NCBI RefSeq assembly: GCF_001302565.1
Contig: NZ_CP012750.1
Coordinates: 2,604,001-2,668,000 of the forward strand
Direction of reading: 5' to 3'
From: Glutamicibacter halophytocola
GTDB taxonomy: Bacteria > Actinomycetota > Actinomycetes > Actinomycetales > Micrococcaceae
DNA length: 64,000 bases
Shown here: piece after piece, positions 8,569-17,465 of the stretch
How positions within the stretch are numbered: position 1 is the first letter of the stretch
Layout: each line of letters starts with the position of its first letter
Notes under the pieces: generated by a model
What the model saw: only the letters and a program-made list of their open reading frames with translations
Database searches by the model: none
Told to the model about the DNA's origin: nothing
Program-made: the position numbers and the translations under genes

Positions 8569-9021
8569 TTAGAGGGTGTTTGCCGAGCCGCCAGCAGCAG
8601 CGATCTTCTCGGATGCGGAAGTCGAGAAGGCGTCAACCTTCACGTCAACCTTGACCGTGATCTCGCCGGTGCCCAGTACCTTGACAGGCTGGTTCTTGCG
8701 AACAGCGCCCTTGGCAACCAGTGCCTCAACGGTGACTTCGCCGCCTTCTGGGAACAATTCCGAGATCTTGTCCAGGTTTACAACCTGGAACTCGACACGG
8801 AATGGGTTCTTGAAGCCGCGCAGCTTTGGCAGACGCATGTGCAGCGGAAGCTGACCACCTGCGAAGCCTGCCTTCACCTGGTAACGAGCCTTGGTACCCT
8901 TGGTACCGCGACCTGCGGTCTTACCCTTGGAACCTTCACCGCGACCAACGCGGGTCTTGGCGGTCTTTGCACCCTCAGCTGGGCGCAGGTGGTGAATCTT
9001 CAGTGCTTTTTCTTCAGCCAT
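8569..9021 (-). CDS. rplO: 50S ribosomal protein L15
   Basis: Large-subunit assembly protein. The Gly/Lys/Arg-rich N-terminal arm ([19 protein letters not shown]) and the later [19 protein letters not shown] are characteristic. 150 residues. Last gene of the rplN to rplO unit, immediately followed by a strong hairpin rather than reading on into secY. Confidence 0.98.
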   Translation of the reverse strand: MAEEKALKIHHLRPAEGAKTAKTRVGRGEGSKGKTAGRGTKGTKARYQVKAGFAGGQLPLHMRLPKLRGFKNPFRVEFQVVNLDKISELFPEGGEVTVEALVAKGAVRKNQPVKVLGTGEITVKVDVKVDAFSTSASEKIAAAGGSANTL

Positions 9022-9023
9022 CT

Positions 9024-9230
9024 CTACTTCGCCTCCTCAACCTTCAACAGGTGTGGGACCTTGTTGACCATACCAACAGTCACAGGGTCAGCGGAGCGGA
9101 CAACGGTCTGTCCGATGCGCTTCAGGCCCAACGAGCGAACAACGTCGCGCTGGGACTGGTTACCACCGATGATGGACTTGATCTGGGTGATTTCCAGCTT
9201 GGCGTCGCTTGGAACAATGTTCTTAGCCAT
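9024..9230 (-). CDS. rpmD: 50S ribosomal protein L30
   Basis: Small large-subunit protein; [26 protein letters not shown] is cut here to the hallmarks ITQIKSIIG and [10 protein letters not shown]. 68 residues, with two bases between its stop and the rplO start, and close spacing to rpsE upstream. Bacterial short form. Confidence 0.97.
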   Translation of the reverse strand: MAKNIVPSDAKLEITQIKSIIGGNQSQRDVVRSLGLKRIGQTVVRSADPVTVGMVNKVPHLLKVEEAK

Positions 9231-9233
9231 TGA

Positions 9234-9944
9234 TTAAGCACCTGCCTTCTGGCTCTGGATGTGACGCAGCATTGCTGCTGGTGCAACCTCGTCCAGCGGA
9301 AGACCGCGGCGAGCTGCAACAGCTGCTGGCTCTTCAAGAGCCTTCAGTGCAGCAATGGTGCCCTGAACGATGTTGATCTGGTTGCTAGAACCCATCGACT
9401 TCGACAGGATGTCGTGGATGCCTGCGCACTCCAACACGGCGCGCACTGGACCACCGGCGATAACACCGGTACCAGGAGCAGCTGGACGAAGCATGACGAC
9501 GCCAGCGGCGGCCTCACCCTTGACCAGGTGTGGAATGGTGGTGCCAACGCGTGGAACGCGGAAGAAGGACTTCTTGGCCTCTTCAACGCCCTTGGCGATA
9601 GCTGCAGGAACTTCCTTGGCCTTACCGTAGCCAACGCCTACCAGACCGTTGCCGTCACCAACAACGACAAGTGCGGTGAAGCTGAAGCGACGACCACCCT
9701 TGACGACCTTGGAGACGCGGTTGATAGCTACAACGCGCTCAAGGAACTTGTCCTTGTCTTCGTTGCGGTTATCCTTCTGGTCACGGCCACGGCCGCGGCC
9801 TTCGCCACGTCCACGACCTTCACCACGACCGCGGCCTTCGCCGCGACGGGATCCAGCGTTCTCGGTAGCGGGAGCCGATGCAGTCTCGACTGCTTCAGTA
9901 GCTTCAGACACCTGAGTTTCCTTCTTGTTAGTAGCTTCGCTCAC
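9234..9944 (-). CDS. rpsE: 30S ribosomal protein S5 with RG-rich N-terminal repeats
   Basis: S5 acts in translational accuracy and is the spectinomycin-linked protein. The conserved dsRBD-like and C-terminal domains are present ([42 protein letters not shown]). The protein is long, 236 residues, because about 75 residues precede the core. These include the repeat [15 protein letters not shown] followed by a charged Lys/Asp stretch, likely disordered and possibly RNA-binding. The start overlaps the rplR stop by 4 bases. Confidence 0.98.
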   Translation of the reverse strand: MSEATNKKETQVSEATEAVETASAPATENAGSRRGEGRGRGEGRGRGEGRGRGRDQKDNRNEDKDKFLERVVAINRVSKVVKGGRRFSFTALVVVGDGNGLVGVGYGKAKEVPAAIAKGVEEAKKSFFRVPRVGTTIPHLVKGEAAAGVVMLRPAAPGTGVIAGGPVRAVLECAGIHDILSKSMGSSNQINIVQGTIAALKALEEPAAVAARRGLPLDEVAPAAMLRHIQSQKAGA

Positions 9945-10312
9945 AGTGCCAGCCCACCTTCACGTGCGCCGTCAGCAACAGCAGCCACGCGACCGTGGTA
10001 CTTGTTGCCACCGCGGTCGAAGACTACTGCTTCGATGCCAGCTGCCTTGGCGCGCTCTGCAACGAGCTCGCCAATCTGCTTAGCCTTGGCGGTCTTGTCG
10101 GCCTCGCTTGCACGAAGCTCGGCTTCCATGGTCGAAGCGCTGGCCAGGGTGATGCCCTGCGAGTCGTCTACGATCTGTACGAAGATGTGACGAGCCGAGC
10201 GGTTGACAACCAGGCGTGGACGAACGGTGGTACCAACGATGTGCTTGCGCAAACGCTGGTGACGACGACCGCGCTGAGCGGACTTGCTCTTGCCCTTGAT
10301 TCCGATAGCCAT
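9941..10312 (-). CDS. rplR: 50S ribosomal protein L18
   Basis: Binds 5S rRNA in the central protuberance with L5. [20 protein letters not shown] and the later [19 protein letters not shown] are typical. 123 residues. Separated by two bases from rplF and overlapping the rpsE start by four. Confidence 0.98.
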   Translation of the reverse strand: MAIGIKGKSKSAQRGRRHQRLRKHIVGTTVRPRLVVNRSARHIFVQIVDDSQGITLASASTMEAELRASEADKTAKAKQIGELVAERAKAAGIEAVVFDRGGNKYHGRVAAVADGAREGGLAL

Positions 10313-10314
10313 GA

Positions 10315-10851
10315 TTACTTACCAGCCTTTCCGACCTTGCGGCGGATGATCTCGCCAGCGTAACGGATACCCTTGCCCTTGTAAGGCTCGGTCTTACGCA
10401 GCTTGCGGATGTTGGCGGCAACTTCACCGACGTGCTGCTTATCAATACCAGCAACGATGATCTTGTTGTTGCCCTCGACCGAGAAGGTGATGCCGTCAAC
10501 GGCAGCAACCTTCACTGGGTGCGAGTAACCCAGAGCAAGCTCCAGGTCAGCGCCCTTGGCCTGTACGCGGTAACCGGTTCCGTGGATTTCGAGCTTCTTC
10601 TCGTAACCCTCGGTCACACCGATGATCATGTTGTTGATCAGGGTACGGGTCAGACCGTGCAGCGAACGAGACTCGCGGGAATCGTTCGGGCGAACAACGG
10701 TAACAGTGTTCTCGTCCTTGGAAACGGTGATTGGAGCCGAAACGGTGATCGAAAGTTCACCCTTCGGGCCCTTAACGGCGACCTGCTGGCCGTCGATGTT
10801 CAATTCAACGTTGGCAGGAACGGTGATCGGAAGACGTCCAATACGTGACAT
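10315..10851 (-). CDS. rplF: 50S ribosomal protein L6
   Basis: Large-subunit protein near the factor-binding site. It begins [18 protein letters not shown] and carries GPKGELS and the C-terminal signature [13 protein letters not shown]. 178 residues, as expected. Middle of the spc cluster. Confidence 0.99.
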   Translation of the reverse strand: MSRIGRLPITVPANVELNIDGQQVAVKGPKGELSITVSAPITVSKDENTVTVVRPNDSRESRSLHGLTRTLINNMIIGVTEGYEKKLEIHGTGYRVQAKGADLELALGYSHPVKVAAVDGITFSVEGNNKIIVAGIDKQHVGEVAANIRKLRKTEPYKGKGIRYAGEIIRRKVGKAGK

Positions 10852-10871
10852 TGTATGTTTCTCCCTTCCCG

Positions 10872-11270
10872 TTACCAGACGTAGGCGAGGACTTCCCCAC
10901 CCACGCCCTTCTTTGCAGCCTGACGGTCAGTAAGCAGACCGGAGGAGGTGGACAGGATCGCGATGCCAAGACCACCGAGCACGTGAGGCAGGTTGGTGGA
11001 CTTTGCGTAAACGCGAAGACCTGGCTTGGAGATGCGGCGCACGCCAGCGATTGAACGCTCGCGCGATGGGCCGTACTTCAAAGTGATAGTCAGAGTCTTG
11101 CCGACTTCTGCTGCAACTTCCTCGAACGAGGCAATGTAGCCCTGTTCCTTCAGGATGTTTGCAATGCGTACCTTGAGCTTGCTCGACGGCATCGACACAG
11201 TGTCGTGGTATGCCGAGTTAGCGTTACGCAGACGAGTCAGCATATCTGCGACTGGATCTGTCATAGACAT
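10872..11270 (-). CDS. rpsH: 30S ribosomal protein S8
   Basis: Central-domain 16S binding protein and, in E. coli, the repressor of the spc operon. [16 protein letters not shown] at the N-terminus and [21 protein letters not shown] at the C-terminus identify it. 132 residues. It directly follows rplE with a 57-base gap; the rpsN gene that often lies between them is missing. Confidence 0.99.
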   Translation of the reverse strand: MSMTDPVADMLTRLRNANSAYHDTVSMPSSKLKVRIANILKEQGYIASFEEVAAEVGKTLTITLKYGPSRERSIAGVRRISKPGLRVYAKSTNLPHVLGGLGIAILSTSSGLLTDRQAAKKGVGGEVLAYVW

Positions 11271-11327
11271 GTGGGCTTCAGCCCTTCCTCGTTACGGTTT
11301 CCTTAGCGGACCTGTAACGTAGTGAGA

Positions 11328-11897
11328 TTAGTTATTGGTCTTGAATGGGAAGCCCAGAGCCTTAAGCAAGGCACGGCCTTCGTCATCAGTCTTGGCGGTG
11401 GTCACCACAGTGATGTCCATACCGCGCACGCGATCGATCTTGTCCTGATCGATTTCATGGAACATCGACTGTTCGGTCAGACCGAAAGTGTAGTTGCCAT
11501 TGCCATCGAACTGGCGGTCGCTCAGGCCGCGGAAGTCGCGGATACGAGGCAGTGCCAGGGTGATCAAGCGATCAACGAATTCCCACATGCGGTCGTTACG
11601 CAGGGTGGTGTGAGTACCGATTGGCATGCCTTCGCGCAGCTTGAACTGTGCGATGGACTTGCGGGCACGGGTGATCACTGGCTTCTGACCGGTAATAGCG
11701 GTCAGGTCGCGAACTGCGCCTTCGATAAGCTTCGAGTCCTTGGCAGCTTCGCCGACACCCATGTTAACTACAACCTTGGTCAGGGATGGTACCTGCATTG
11801 GGTTTGCGTAGTTGAACTGCTCCTGCATAGCAGGGCGGATCTCTGCGTTGTACTTTGCCTTCAGACGTGGCTGGATCTTGGTGGCTGCTTCAGTCAT
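11328..11897 (-). CDS. rplE: 50S ribosomal protein L5
   Basis: 5S rRNA-binding protein of the central protuberance. [21 protein letters not shown] is represented by [30 protein letters not shown] and [20 protein letters not shown] also fit. 189 residues. It overlaps the rplX stop by one base. Confidence 0.99.
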   Translation of the reverse strand: MTEAATKIQPRLKAKYNAEIRPAMQEQFNYANPMQVPSLTKVVVNMGVGEAAKDSKLIEGAVRDLTAITGQKPVITRARKSIAQFKLREGMPIGTHTTLRNDRMWEFVDRLITLALPRIRDFRGLSDRQFDGNGNYTFGLTEQSMFHEIDQDKIDRVRGMDITVVTTAKTDDEGRALLKALGFPFKTNN

Positions 11898-12241
11898 TAC
11901 AGATCCTTTCCGGAAGCCTTGGCGAAACGAACGCGTACAGTCTTGGACACGCCGTTCTTTTCTACGGTTTCCTCGCGGAAGCCGACGCGGGTTGGCTTCT
12001 TGGTTTCTGGGTCAACCACAGCAACGTTCGATACGTGCAGTGGAGCCTCGACAACCTCGATGCCGCCAGTGGTCGAACCGGATTCGGTCTGACCAGCCTT
12101 GGTGTGCTTGGTGACGCGGTTTACGCCTTCAACCAGCACGCGGGAGGACTCGGTGATGACCTTCAGGACCTTGCCCTGCTTGCCACGTTCCTTGCCTGAG
12201 ATGACCTGAACCAGGTCACCCTTCTTGATCTTTGCGCCCAT
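11897..12241 (-). CDS. rplX: 50S ribosomal protein L24
   Basis: Assembly-initiator protein near the tunnel exit, with a KOW motif at the N-terminus: [20 protein letters not shown]. 114 residues with the usual C-terminal VRFAKASGK region. Two bases separate it from rplN. Confidence 0.98.
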   Translation of the reverse strand: MGAKIKKGDLVQVISGKERGKQGKVLKVITESSRVLVEGVNRVTKHTKAGQTESGSTTGGIEVVEAPLHVSNVAVVDPETKKPTRVGFREETVEKNGVSKTVRVRFAKASGKDL

Positions 12242-12243
12242 GG

Positions 12244-12615
12244 TTACAGCACCTCCGGAGCCAGGGAAACGATCTTCATGAACTTCTTGTCACGAAGCTC
12301 GCGGCCCACTGGGCCGAAAATACGAGTACCACGAGGATCTGCAGCGTCACCCTTGAGGATAACTGCAGCGTTCTCGTCGAACTTGATGTAGGAACCGTCT
12401 GCGCGACGGATTTCCTTCTTAGTGCGAACGATGACTGCCTTGACGACGTCACCCTTCTTCACGTTGCCGCCAGGAATTGCATCCTTGACGGTAGCGACAA
12501 TGGTGTCGCCAATGCTTGCGTAGCGACGCTTCGAGCCACCAAGAACACGAATGGTAAGGATTTCCTTAGCACCGGTGTTATCGGCAACCTTAAGTCGCGA
12601 CTCCTGCTGAATCAC
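12244..12615 (-). CDS. rplN: 50S ribosomal protein L14, first gene of spc cluster
   Basis: Subunit-interface protein (bridge B8). [18 protein letters not shown] and [20 protein letters not shown] are diagnostic. 123 residues. Here it starts a transcription unit: S10 ends at a terminator nearly 5 kb away, and the upstream region holds a plausible promoter overlapped by an inverted repeat. Confidence 0.99.
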   Translation of the reverse strand: MIQQESRLKVADNTGAKEILTIRVLGGSKRRYASIGDTIVATVKDAIPGGNVKKGDVVKAVIVRTKKEIRRADGSYIKFDENAAVILKGDAADPRGTRIFGPVGRELRDKKFMKIVSLAPEVL

Positions 12616-12751
12616 TTCTTACTCCTGTCGTCTCGCTGGTTCTCTGAACGAGCCTTGCGGAACGGATATGGTCTCCACGATACGTATCGCTTACCCCCAC
12701 CGACGCGGGCGCACCGAATGCTGATCCCAATTGGCGGCAGGGCCGAGGCGT

Positions 12752-12781
12752 AAAATATCGAGGCTGCACTTGTGCGTCTAA
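12752..12781 (-). promoter_or_regulatory. candidate promoter for rplN (spc) operon
   Basis: On the reverse strand TTAGAC, an 18-base spacer and TATTTT; transcript start near 12745, leader about 130 bases. Its -35 is part of an inverted repeat GTCTAA-N6-TTAGAC at 12776-12793. Confidence 0.4.
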
Positions 12782-12793
12782 ACTGACTTAGAC
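12776..12793. repeat. inverted repeat overlapping rplN promoter
   Basis: Perfect GTCTAA-ACTGAC-TTAGAC (6-6-6) covering the candidate -35 box. Shape and position fit an operator for a dimeric DNA-binding protein, but no regulator can be named. Confidence 0.5.
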
Positions 12794-13296
12794 CGCACCG
12801 CATCGTTTCGGAGGTGGATAGTCCCCGAACACAATGCGCACAGATTCTTAAGTCTAGCGCAGAGTGGCACAAAACCGAAATGGTGTGGTATGCGGAAAGA
12901 AGGCGTCGTTCGTCACATGAACCAACGCGCACTTCCCCGGCTTTACGGGGCTCCGGCACCACGGATCACGAGGATTCGCGTAGCGCCAAATTGACCGGGC
13001 TGGCTTTGGGCCACGGGGTCACCGCGGACTCGAAGTTCCTGGATGTTTTTTCTTCCGTCAATGCCGTGGGCAGCCGGCATGTATTTGCTGGCACTCGCTG
13101 CCCTCGAATACACAGCGTCGCTAATCGGCAATCGGCAATCGGCAAGCAAGACCGGGCTATGCAATTCCACCGAGTCAAGTGCCGGAATCAATATAGTAAT
13201 TTGTTGGATTTTAGGGAAAGATAAGCACTCATCCACCCCTCGATGCCTCAGCCCCTTGATCGCTGGACATCAAATCCACGACTATCGGAGTTCACG

Positions 13297-13884
13297 ATGA
13301 AACGATCATTGGCCCTCTGCACTGCAGGCATTCTTGCGCTCTCCGCACTAACTGGTTGCACCTCGTCCGCCGATGAGGCCCCATCCAACGCTCCTTCCAC
13401 CGAAGGAACCTCGGCCTCTGCAACGACGCAGGCGCCGTCCGCGGAATCGGAAACGCCCACTGCAGCTGTTGATACCTCGAACGTCATTGCCTCCAAGGAA
13501 TTCACCGTCCCTGGACATAAAGACGACAAAGTCACGGTGGGCATCCAGTCTCTGAAAGTTGAGGGGAAGACCATGACCCTCCAGTACGTGCTCACCCCTG
13601 ATTTTGCCTCTGCCAGTGACTCCGCAGCCATCTCGATCTACGACATGTTCGGGAATTCCTCGCCACGCACGACTCTCGTTGATCGCGAAAACCTCAAGGA
13701 ATATAGTGTCATTTCGGATGTGGGACGAACTTGGGCGGCAGATTCCGTCCGAACTTCAACCGCAAATCATGAGCCCGTCATTTGGTGGGGAGTTTATGCC
13801 GCTCCCGAAGACGGCAATGAAAGCTTTGATATCCGTGTAATCGATTCGATGGCGGAGTTCACTGACGTACCGGTGACACGATGA
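13297..13884 (+). CDS. lipoprotein, unknown function
   Basis: A 195-residue predicted lipoprotein. The signal peptide MKRSLALCTAGILALSALTG ends in lipobox LTGC. A Ser/Thr/Ala/Glu-rich low-complexity linker of about 45 residues follows (typical wall-spanning spacer), then a probably beta-rich globular domain from about residue 65. I use the ATG with GGAG upstream rather than one 54 bases earlier. Its stop overlaps the start of the OmpA-like gene (ATGA), so the two proteins probably work together at the cell envelope. No family recognised. Confidence 0.88.
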   Translation: MKRSLALCTAGILALSALTGCTSSADEAPSNAPSTEGTSASATTQAPSAESETPTAAVDTSNVIASKEFTVPGHKDDKVTVGIQSLKVEGKTMTLQYVLTPDFASASDSAAISIYDMFGNSSPRTTLVDRENLKEYSVISDVGRTWAADSVRTSTANHEPVIWWGVYAAPEDGNESFDIRVIDSMAEFTDVPVTR

Positions 13885-14450
13885 AAGCACTACCAGTTCG
13901 GCTCATAGGAGCCGGGGTTTTGCTGGCCGCCCTCGGATGCCAGTTGCCAGCTGCGCAGGCAACCGCAACGAATGCGCAGGAATTGCCCGAACCTTCAAGC
14001 GAGCTTATTGCGAAGTCCGTGCGCGTTTGGGACCCGGGTACAAGTGTTCTCGCCTGGAATCTCACCGGATCCGTGAAGGCTGTAGAACAGGTTCAGGAGA
14101 AGGACGGGGAAACTACCATTACCCTGGCAACCGACATCCTTTTCACTCCAGATAGTTCGAAGCTTCCAGCCACAGCTTCTGCCAAGGTGGAGTCATTGGT
14201 TTCCAAGATACCCAAGGGCGCAGACGTCCAAGTTAATGGCCATACTGACTCCGTTCATGGCGCGAAGGATAACAAGGCTCTCTCCACGGACAGGGCCAAG
14301 GCTGTCGCCGCGGTGCTCAAGAAAGCACGTCCCGACCTGAATGCAAAGGTCAAGGGGTTTGCCGATACCCAACCAGCGGTTCGCGAAGACCCGAAAGATC
14401 TGTCGACCTATGCCGCTAATCGTCGAGTGGAAATCATTTACGCCGGCTAG
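13881..14450 (+). CDS. OmpA-family peptidoglycan-binding protein
   Basis: A 189-residue exported protein. An N-terminal signal sequence (hydrophobic to about residue 27, with LLAALGC that could serve as a poor lipobox) is followed by a short segment. From about residue 75 comes an OmpA C-terminal domain: ATDILFTPDSSKLP, VNGHTDSVHGAKDN with the ligand-binding Asp, LSTDRAKAV, and ANRRVEI at the end. The domain is known to grip diaminopimelate- or lysine-containing peptidoglycan. Translationally coupled to the lipoprotein gene before it. Unusual but known in monoderm actinobacteria. Confidence 0.88.
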   Translation: MKALPVRLIGAGVLLAALGCQLPAAQATATNAQELPEPSSELIAKSVRVWDPGTSVLAWNLTGSVKAVEQVQEKDGETTITLATDILFTPDSSKLPATASAKVESLVSKIPKGADVQVNGHTDSVHGAKDNKALSTDRAKAVAAVLKKARPDLNAKVKGFADTQPAVREDPKDLSTYAANRRVEIIYAG

Positions 14451-14533
14451 CAATTTTGTGTTTCCATATTTCGTGCAGATATTCACCGCTCGATGGGCCA
14501 TGCCTGCGGGGCAATGCCTCTGCGCGGGGCCGG

Positions 14534-15490
14534 CTAATGTGGCACACCGAGTTTCACGATGAGTGCCAGGTGATCGGACCCATCGATCTTCGCTGTCTCT
14601 TGCTTGAGCGGAACAAAGCCGCGGGCTAAAACGTGGTCTATCCCAATCATCGGCGGCAGCCCTCCCCCAGTTGGCCATGTCGATATGGGAAACAGCGATC
14701 GTTCAAGCCCCATGCTGGAGGCAAGTTCTCGAAACTGTGGATGGGCTCGTGTGGAGTTGAAGTCCCCTGCCAGGACCATTGGTTCGTCTTCCTGCTCGGC
14801 AACCCACTGCTGCAGAGCCAGCAGCCCACCCTGCCACTGCCGCGCATCCTGCAACGGGGGATAAATGTGAACCCCAACGACCGTGACTGGCCCGCGAGGA
14901 GACGCAATGTCGACGATGGGCAATCCGTACCAATTGGTCGCATCCGGGCCAAGCGAACCTGATCGTTCTCTCGCCGGATAACGCGAATAGATCACCGTAT
15001 CGACTTCTCCCCCGGCTGGCACCGGTGCGCTTCGGTATGGCAAGTTATCCAATGCTCCTTGGAAAGCCAATCTCTGCTGAAGAGGTTCGCTTGTCTCCAC
15101 GAGCACCAGGACATCAGGGTCGGCGATTTTGATGCTCTGCGATAATTGCCCAGCATCAGCGCCAGCCTTGAGCGCATTGAAGGAAAAAACTGTTAACTCC
15201 GGGGTTGCATCCGATGGCAACGATTCCCCGGTTGTCATAGCCAAGTTCGGGACCGCACCGATGGCCAGCAAGACCAACACGACTGCCGAAACCAGCCACC
15301 GGCGCTTGAATGAGGCCAGCAATACGGCCACGGCAATGCCCAGCAGCATCCATGGTTGGAATGCTTGGAGCCGCGGAACCCAGCCGGCAGCTGTCCACGT
15401 TATATAGGGCAGGATTCCAATGCCCAGGCAAGGGAGCATGAGAATCGCCCACAGCCACGGTGAACGTGGTCGCGGGCGATTCAATGTCAT
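14534..15490 (-). CDS. membrane-anchored endonuclease/exonuclease/phosphatase-family protein
   Basis: A 318-residue protein with three N-terminal membrane helices (about residues 12-90) and an extracytoplasmic EEP-fold domain. Motifs in order: TVFSFNALK (metal site start), VLVETSE (metal-binding Glu), VVGVHIYPP, LAGDFNSTRAHP, IGIDHVLARG and DGSDHLALIV (catalytic His). The fold includes phosphodiesterases, sphingomyelinases and nucleases, so the substrate cannot be read from sequence. Convergent with the OmpA-like gene. Confidence 0.88.
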   Translation of the reverse strand: MTLNRPRPRSPWLWAILMLPCLGIGILPYITWTAAGWVPRLQAFQPWMLLGIAVAVLLASFKRRWLVSAVVLVLLAIGAVPNLAMTTGESLPSDATPELTVFSFNALKAGADAGQLSQSIKIADPDVLVLVETSEPLQQRLAFQGALDNLPYRSAPVPAGGEVDTVIYSRYPARERSGSLGPDATNWYGLPIVDIASPRGPVTVVGVHIYPPLQDARQWQGGLLALQQWVAEQEDEPMVLAGDFNSTRAHPQFRELASSMGLERSLFPISTWPTGGGLPPMIGIDHVLARGFVPLKQETAKIDGSDHLALIVKLGVPH

Positions 15491-15525
15491 GGCTTCAGCT
15501 TAGTTCAGCGCCTGGCAAGGATTGC

Positions 15526-16047
15526 TCAATTCGAGGCCGCTTCCGACTGCTGCGCAGCCCAGGCTGCCACCCGTCGAGCGCTTTCCTCTTCGCTCAGATC
15601 TTCAACTCTGCTCATGATGGACCACCTCACTCCGTAAGGATCAATTATGGAGGCGAATCTGTCACCGGAAACAAAATTGGTCACCGGTTCCCTCACCGTA
15701 GCGCCTGCTTCTGTAGCTCTTGCCAGCACTGAATCCACGTCTTCGCAATACAACCCGAGCGAATAGCAAGCATTCGGGGCAGCCGGTGGCGGCACCAAGC
15801 CGTACGCGGGACTGGGCTCGCCAATTTGCAGGTGTCCTTGGCCAAAATCAATCTCGGCATGGACAACGACCCCGCCCATGTTGGTGACATCAATGATCCG
15901 TGCTCCAAACACGTCCTTGTAGAACTCCAATGCCTTCGCCGTATTTGGCACGGCGAGGAATGGAGTTAGTGACGTTACTCCGTGTGGAACACCAGCGGTG
16001 GTGTGAGTTCCGGTGACACCATGCACCATTTCGTTGTGATTTTGCAT
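15526..16047 (-). CDS. VOC (glyoxalase/bleomycin-resistance-like) family protein
   Basis: A 173-residue protein of the vicinal-oxygen-chelate superfamily, PhnB/YdcJ-like. SLTPFLAVPNTAKALEFYKDVFGA opens the first beta-alpha-beta module. GDRFASIIDPYGVRWSIMSR closes the second, a typical ending for this group. It could be an isomerase, dioxygenase or binding protein; nothing fixes the substrate. Divergent from the AraC-type regulator, with a 68-base gap, so that regulator may control it. Confidence 0.85.
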   Translation of the reverse strand: MQNHNEMVHGVTGTHTTAGVPHGVTSLTPFLAVPNTAKALEFYKDVFGARIIDVTNMGGVVVHAEIDFGQGHLQIGEPSPAYGLVPPPAAPNACYSLGLYCEDVDSVLARATEAGATVREPVTNFVSGDRFASIIDPYGVRWSIMSRVEDLSEEESARRVAAWAAQQSEAASN

Positions 16048-16115
16048 GTCTCAAGACTATGAAGTTATGGAATGCTGGGGCTTGTAAATTTGCGACAAAT
16101 TTGAGGTGCTGCTGC

Positions 16116-16910
16116 ATGGTCGATATTCATGATGGTCGAGGGGTTTTGTATCCGGCCCGGCTGCCGGAATTCCAGCGCATCTTGCCTCCCGAACATTTGC
16201 AGCAGTACGTCAGCTGGTATTGGATCTCGCGCTGGGATATTGCTGCCGGCCGAATTTCCCGCCAGCAGATCCTGCCGTTCCCGCTGATGAATCTTGTAGT
16301 GCAGCCTGAGGGTGTGACAGTCGCTGGTCCAAGCCGCGGTGCATCTCATAGGGATCTGCGCGGGACCAGCTGGGCGGTAGCCGCCTTGCTCCGCCCCGCT
16401 GCAGCTCCCTATTTGGCTTCCCTGGTCGAGAGCACGCCGCAGCAGCTGCTGGACCAAGAAGCAACTATTGATGCAGGTGCGCTTCACCAGGCCCTGTTGG
16501 ACGAACATCAGCTGGGCGACGACGCAAACTCGAATGCAGGCTGTGCTCATCAATTATCTTTATGGCTGGAACAGCGTCTGCCGCCAATTAGCGAGTCAGG
16601 CGAACTGGCCAATAATTTTTTGGATCATGTATCGACTAACAGCGCAGCCTTGCGTGTTGACCACGTCGCAAAAGATTTGAATCTCACCGTACGCAGCCTG
16701 CAGCGCTTGTCCCTGAAATACTTGGGACTTTCACCGTTGGCAGTCATTCGGCGCTATCGCTTGCAAGAAGCTGCCCTGCATTTGCGTGAGCATCCGCAAA
16801 CTTCACTTGCTTCGCTGGCCGTGGACCTCGGCTATGCCGATCAGGCCCACCTGTCGACAGACTTCCGAAAGGTACTCGGCTACTCCCCTAGCGACTATCG
16901 AAGCAGCTAG
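16116..16910 (+). CDS. AraC-family transcriptional regulator
   Basis: A 264-residue regulator. The N-terminal about 150 residues form a sensor domain of the DUF6597 kind (LPPEHLQQYVSWYWISRWD). The C-terminal AraC HTH pair covers about 180-262: DHVAKDLNLTVRSLQRL, and SLASLAVDLGYADQAHLSTDFRK with the second helix-turn-helix. The ATG with GAGGTG 7 bases upstream is preferred over one 57 bases earlier that would add a cysteine-rich stretch. Divergent from the VOC gene; likely autoregulatory or acting on that neighbour. Confidence 0.9.
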   Translation: MVDIHDGRGVLYPARLPEFQRILPPEHLQQYVSWYWISRWDIAAGRISRQQILPFPLMNLVVQPEGVTVAGPSRGASHRDLRGTSWAVAALLRPAAAPYLASLVESTPQQLLDQEATIDAGALHQALLDEHQLGDDANSNAGCAHQLSLWLEQRLPPISESGELANNFLDHVSTNSAALRVDHVAKDLNLTVRSLQRLSLKYLGLSPLAVIRRYRLQEAALHLREHPQTSLASLAVDLGYADQAHLSTDFRKVLGYSPSDYRSS

Positions 16911-16946
16911 CGGGAAACGCTGGCTCGTGTTTTGGCAATCCGTGTC

Positions 16947-17351
16947 CTAATCAATGGCCAACGCCGCAACTGCGCTGATTTCAACCAGACCGCCAGGGAT
17001 GCCCAGCTGGGAGACAATGGCCGCGCACACCAGCGGTGGTTCATCAGAAGCCAGTTCGGGGCCGATAGCCGCATAGACGCTATTGATATCTACGCCGTCC
17101 ACCAAAAGGACGTTCCATTGGACTACATCGTCAAACGTCGCTCTGGTTGCTGCCAACGCTGTCTTTGCATTGCGCAACGCATGTCTTGCTTGTTCCGCGG
17201 CATCGCCTTCGCCGATCAGTGTGCCATGCTCGTCAACCGCATTCTGTCCGCCAAGGTAGACGGTGCTGGCTCCCGGCGGAACGATGGCTACGTGGCTGAA
17301 GGCTGGCGACCGGACAAGGCCTTCTGGGCGCAGTTTCTGGATTGATTGCAT
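16947..17351 (-). CDS. RidA/YjgF-family protein lacking the catalytic arginine
   Basis: A 134-residue Rid-superfamily protein. VYLGGQNAVDEHGTLIGEGD and the C-terminal GLVEISAVAAL fit the fold. In RidA the loop PAR(S/T) carries the Arg needed to deaminate enamine/imine intermediates. Here the equivalent segment is DEPPLVCAAI, with Leu near position 107, so it is probably not a canonical imine deaminase but one of the other Rid subfamilies. It lies just downstream of the rpsQ terminator, on the same strand. Confidence 0.85.
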   Translation of the reverse strand: MQSIQKLRPEGLVRSPAFSHVAIVPPGASTVYLGGQNAVDEHGTLIGEGDAAEQARHALRNAKTALAATRATFDDVVQWNVLLVDGVDINSVYAAIGPELASDEPPLVCAAIVSQLGIPGGLVEISAVAALAID

Positions 17352-17391
17352 AATCCAGTGTCGTCTCCGCTAACTACAGGGTCAATGCAGA

Positions 17392-17429
17392 AATGCCCCG
17401 AACTCTTCTTGCGAAGTGTTCGGGGCATT
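17392..17429 (-). terminator. terminator of the S10 operon after rpsQ
   Basis: 12-bp perfect stem AATGCCCCGAAC/GTTCGGGGCATT with an inner CTTC/GAAG pairing. It stands between rpsQ and the unrelated Rid-family gene, ending the S10 operon before the spc cluster. Confidence 0.82.
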
Positions 17430-17465
17430 CTTCAATCACGAGATCCGTGAAATCGAATCGAAAGC

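Larger units (their letters stand above)
12616..13296. other. 681-bp intergenic region between rplN and guest block
   Basis: No convincing gene on either strand; the open frames here lack family resemblance and ribosome-binding sites. It holds the candidate rplN promoter with an overlapping inverted repeat, and a second -10-like TAGACT (reverse complement at 12851-12856) further upstream. A short tandem repeat, three copies of ATCGGCA, lies at 13124-13144. Confidence 0.6.

Noticed and set aside
13124..13144. Three tandem copies of ATCGGCA
   Set aside because: Very short and in an unconstrained intergenic region; probably slippage with no function.
12814..13224. Open frames on both strands upstream of the 195-aa lipoprotein
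   Set aside because: Compositionally random, overlapping each other and the candidate rplN promoter region.
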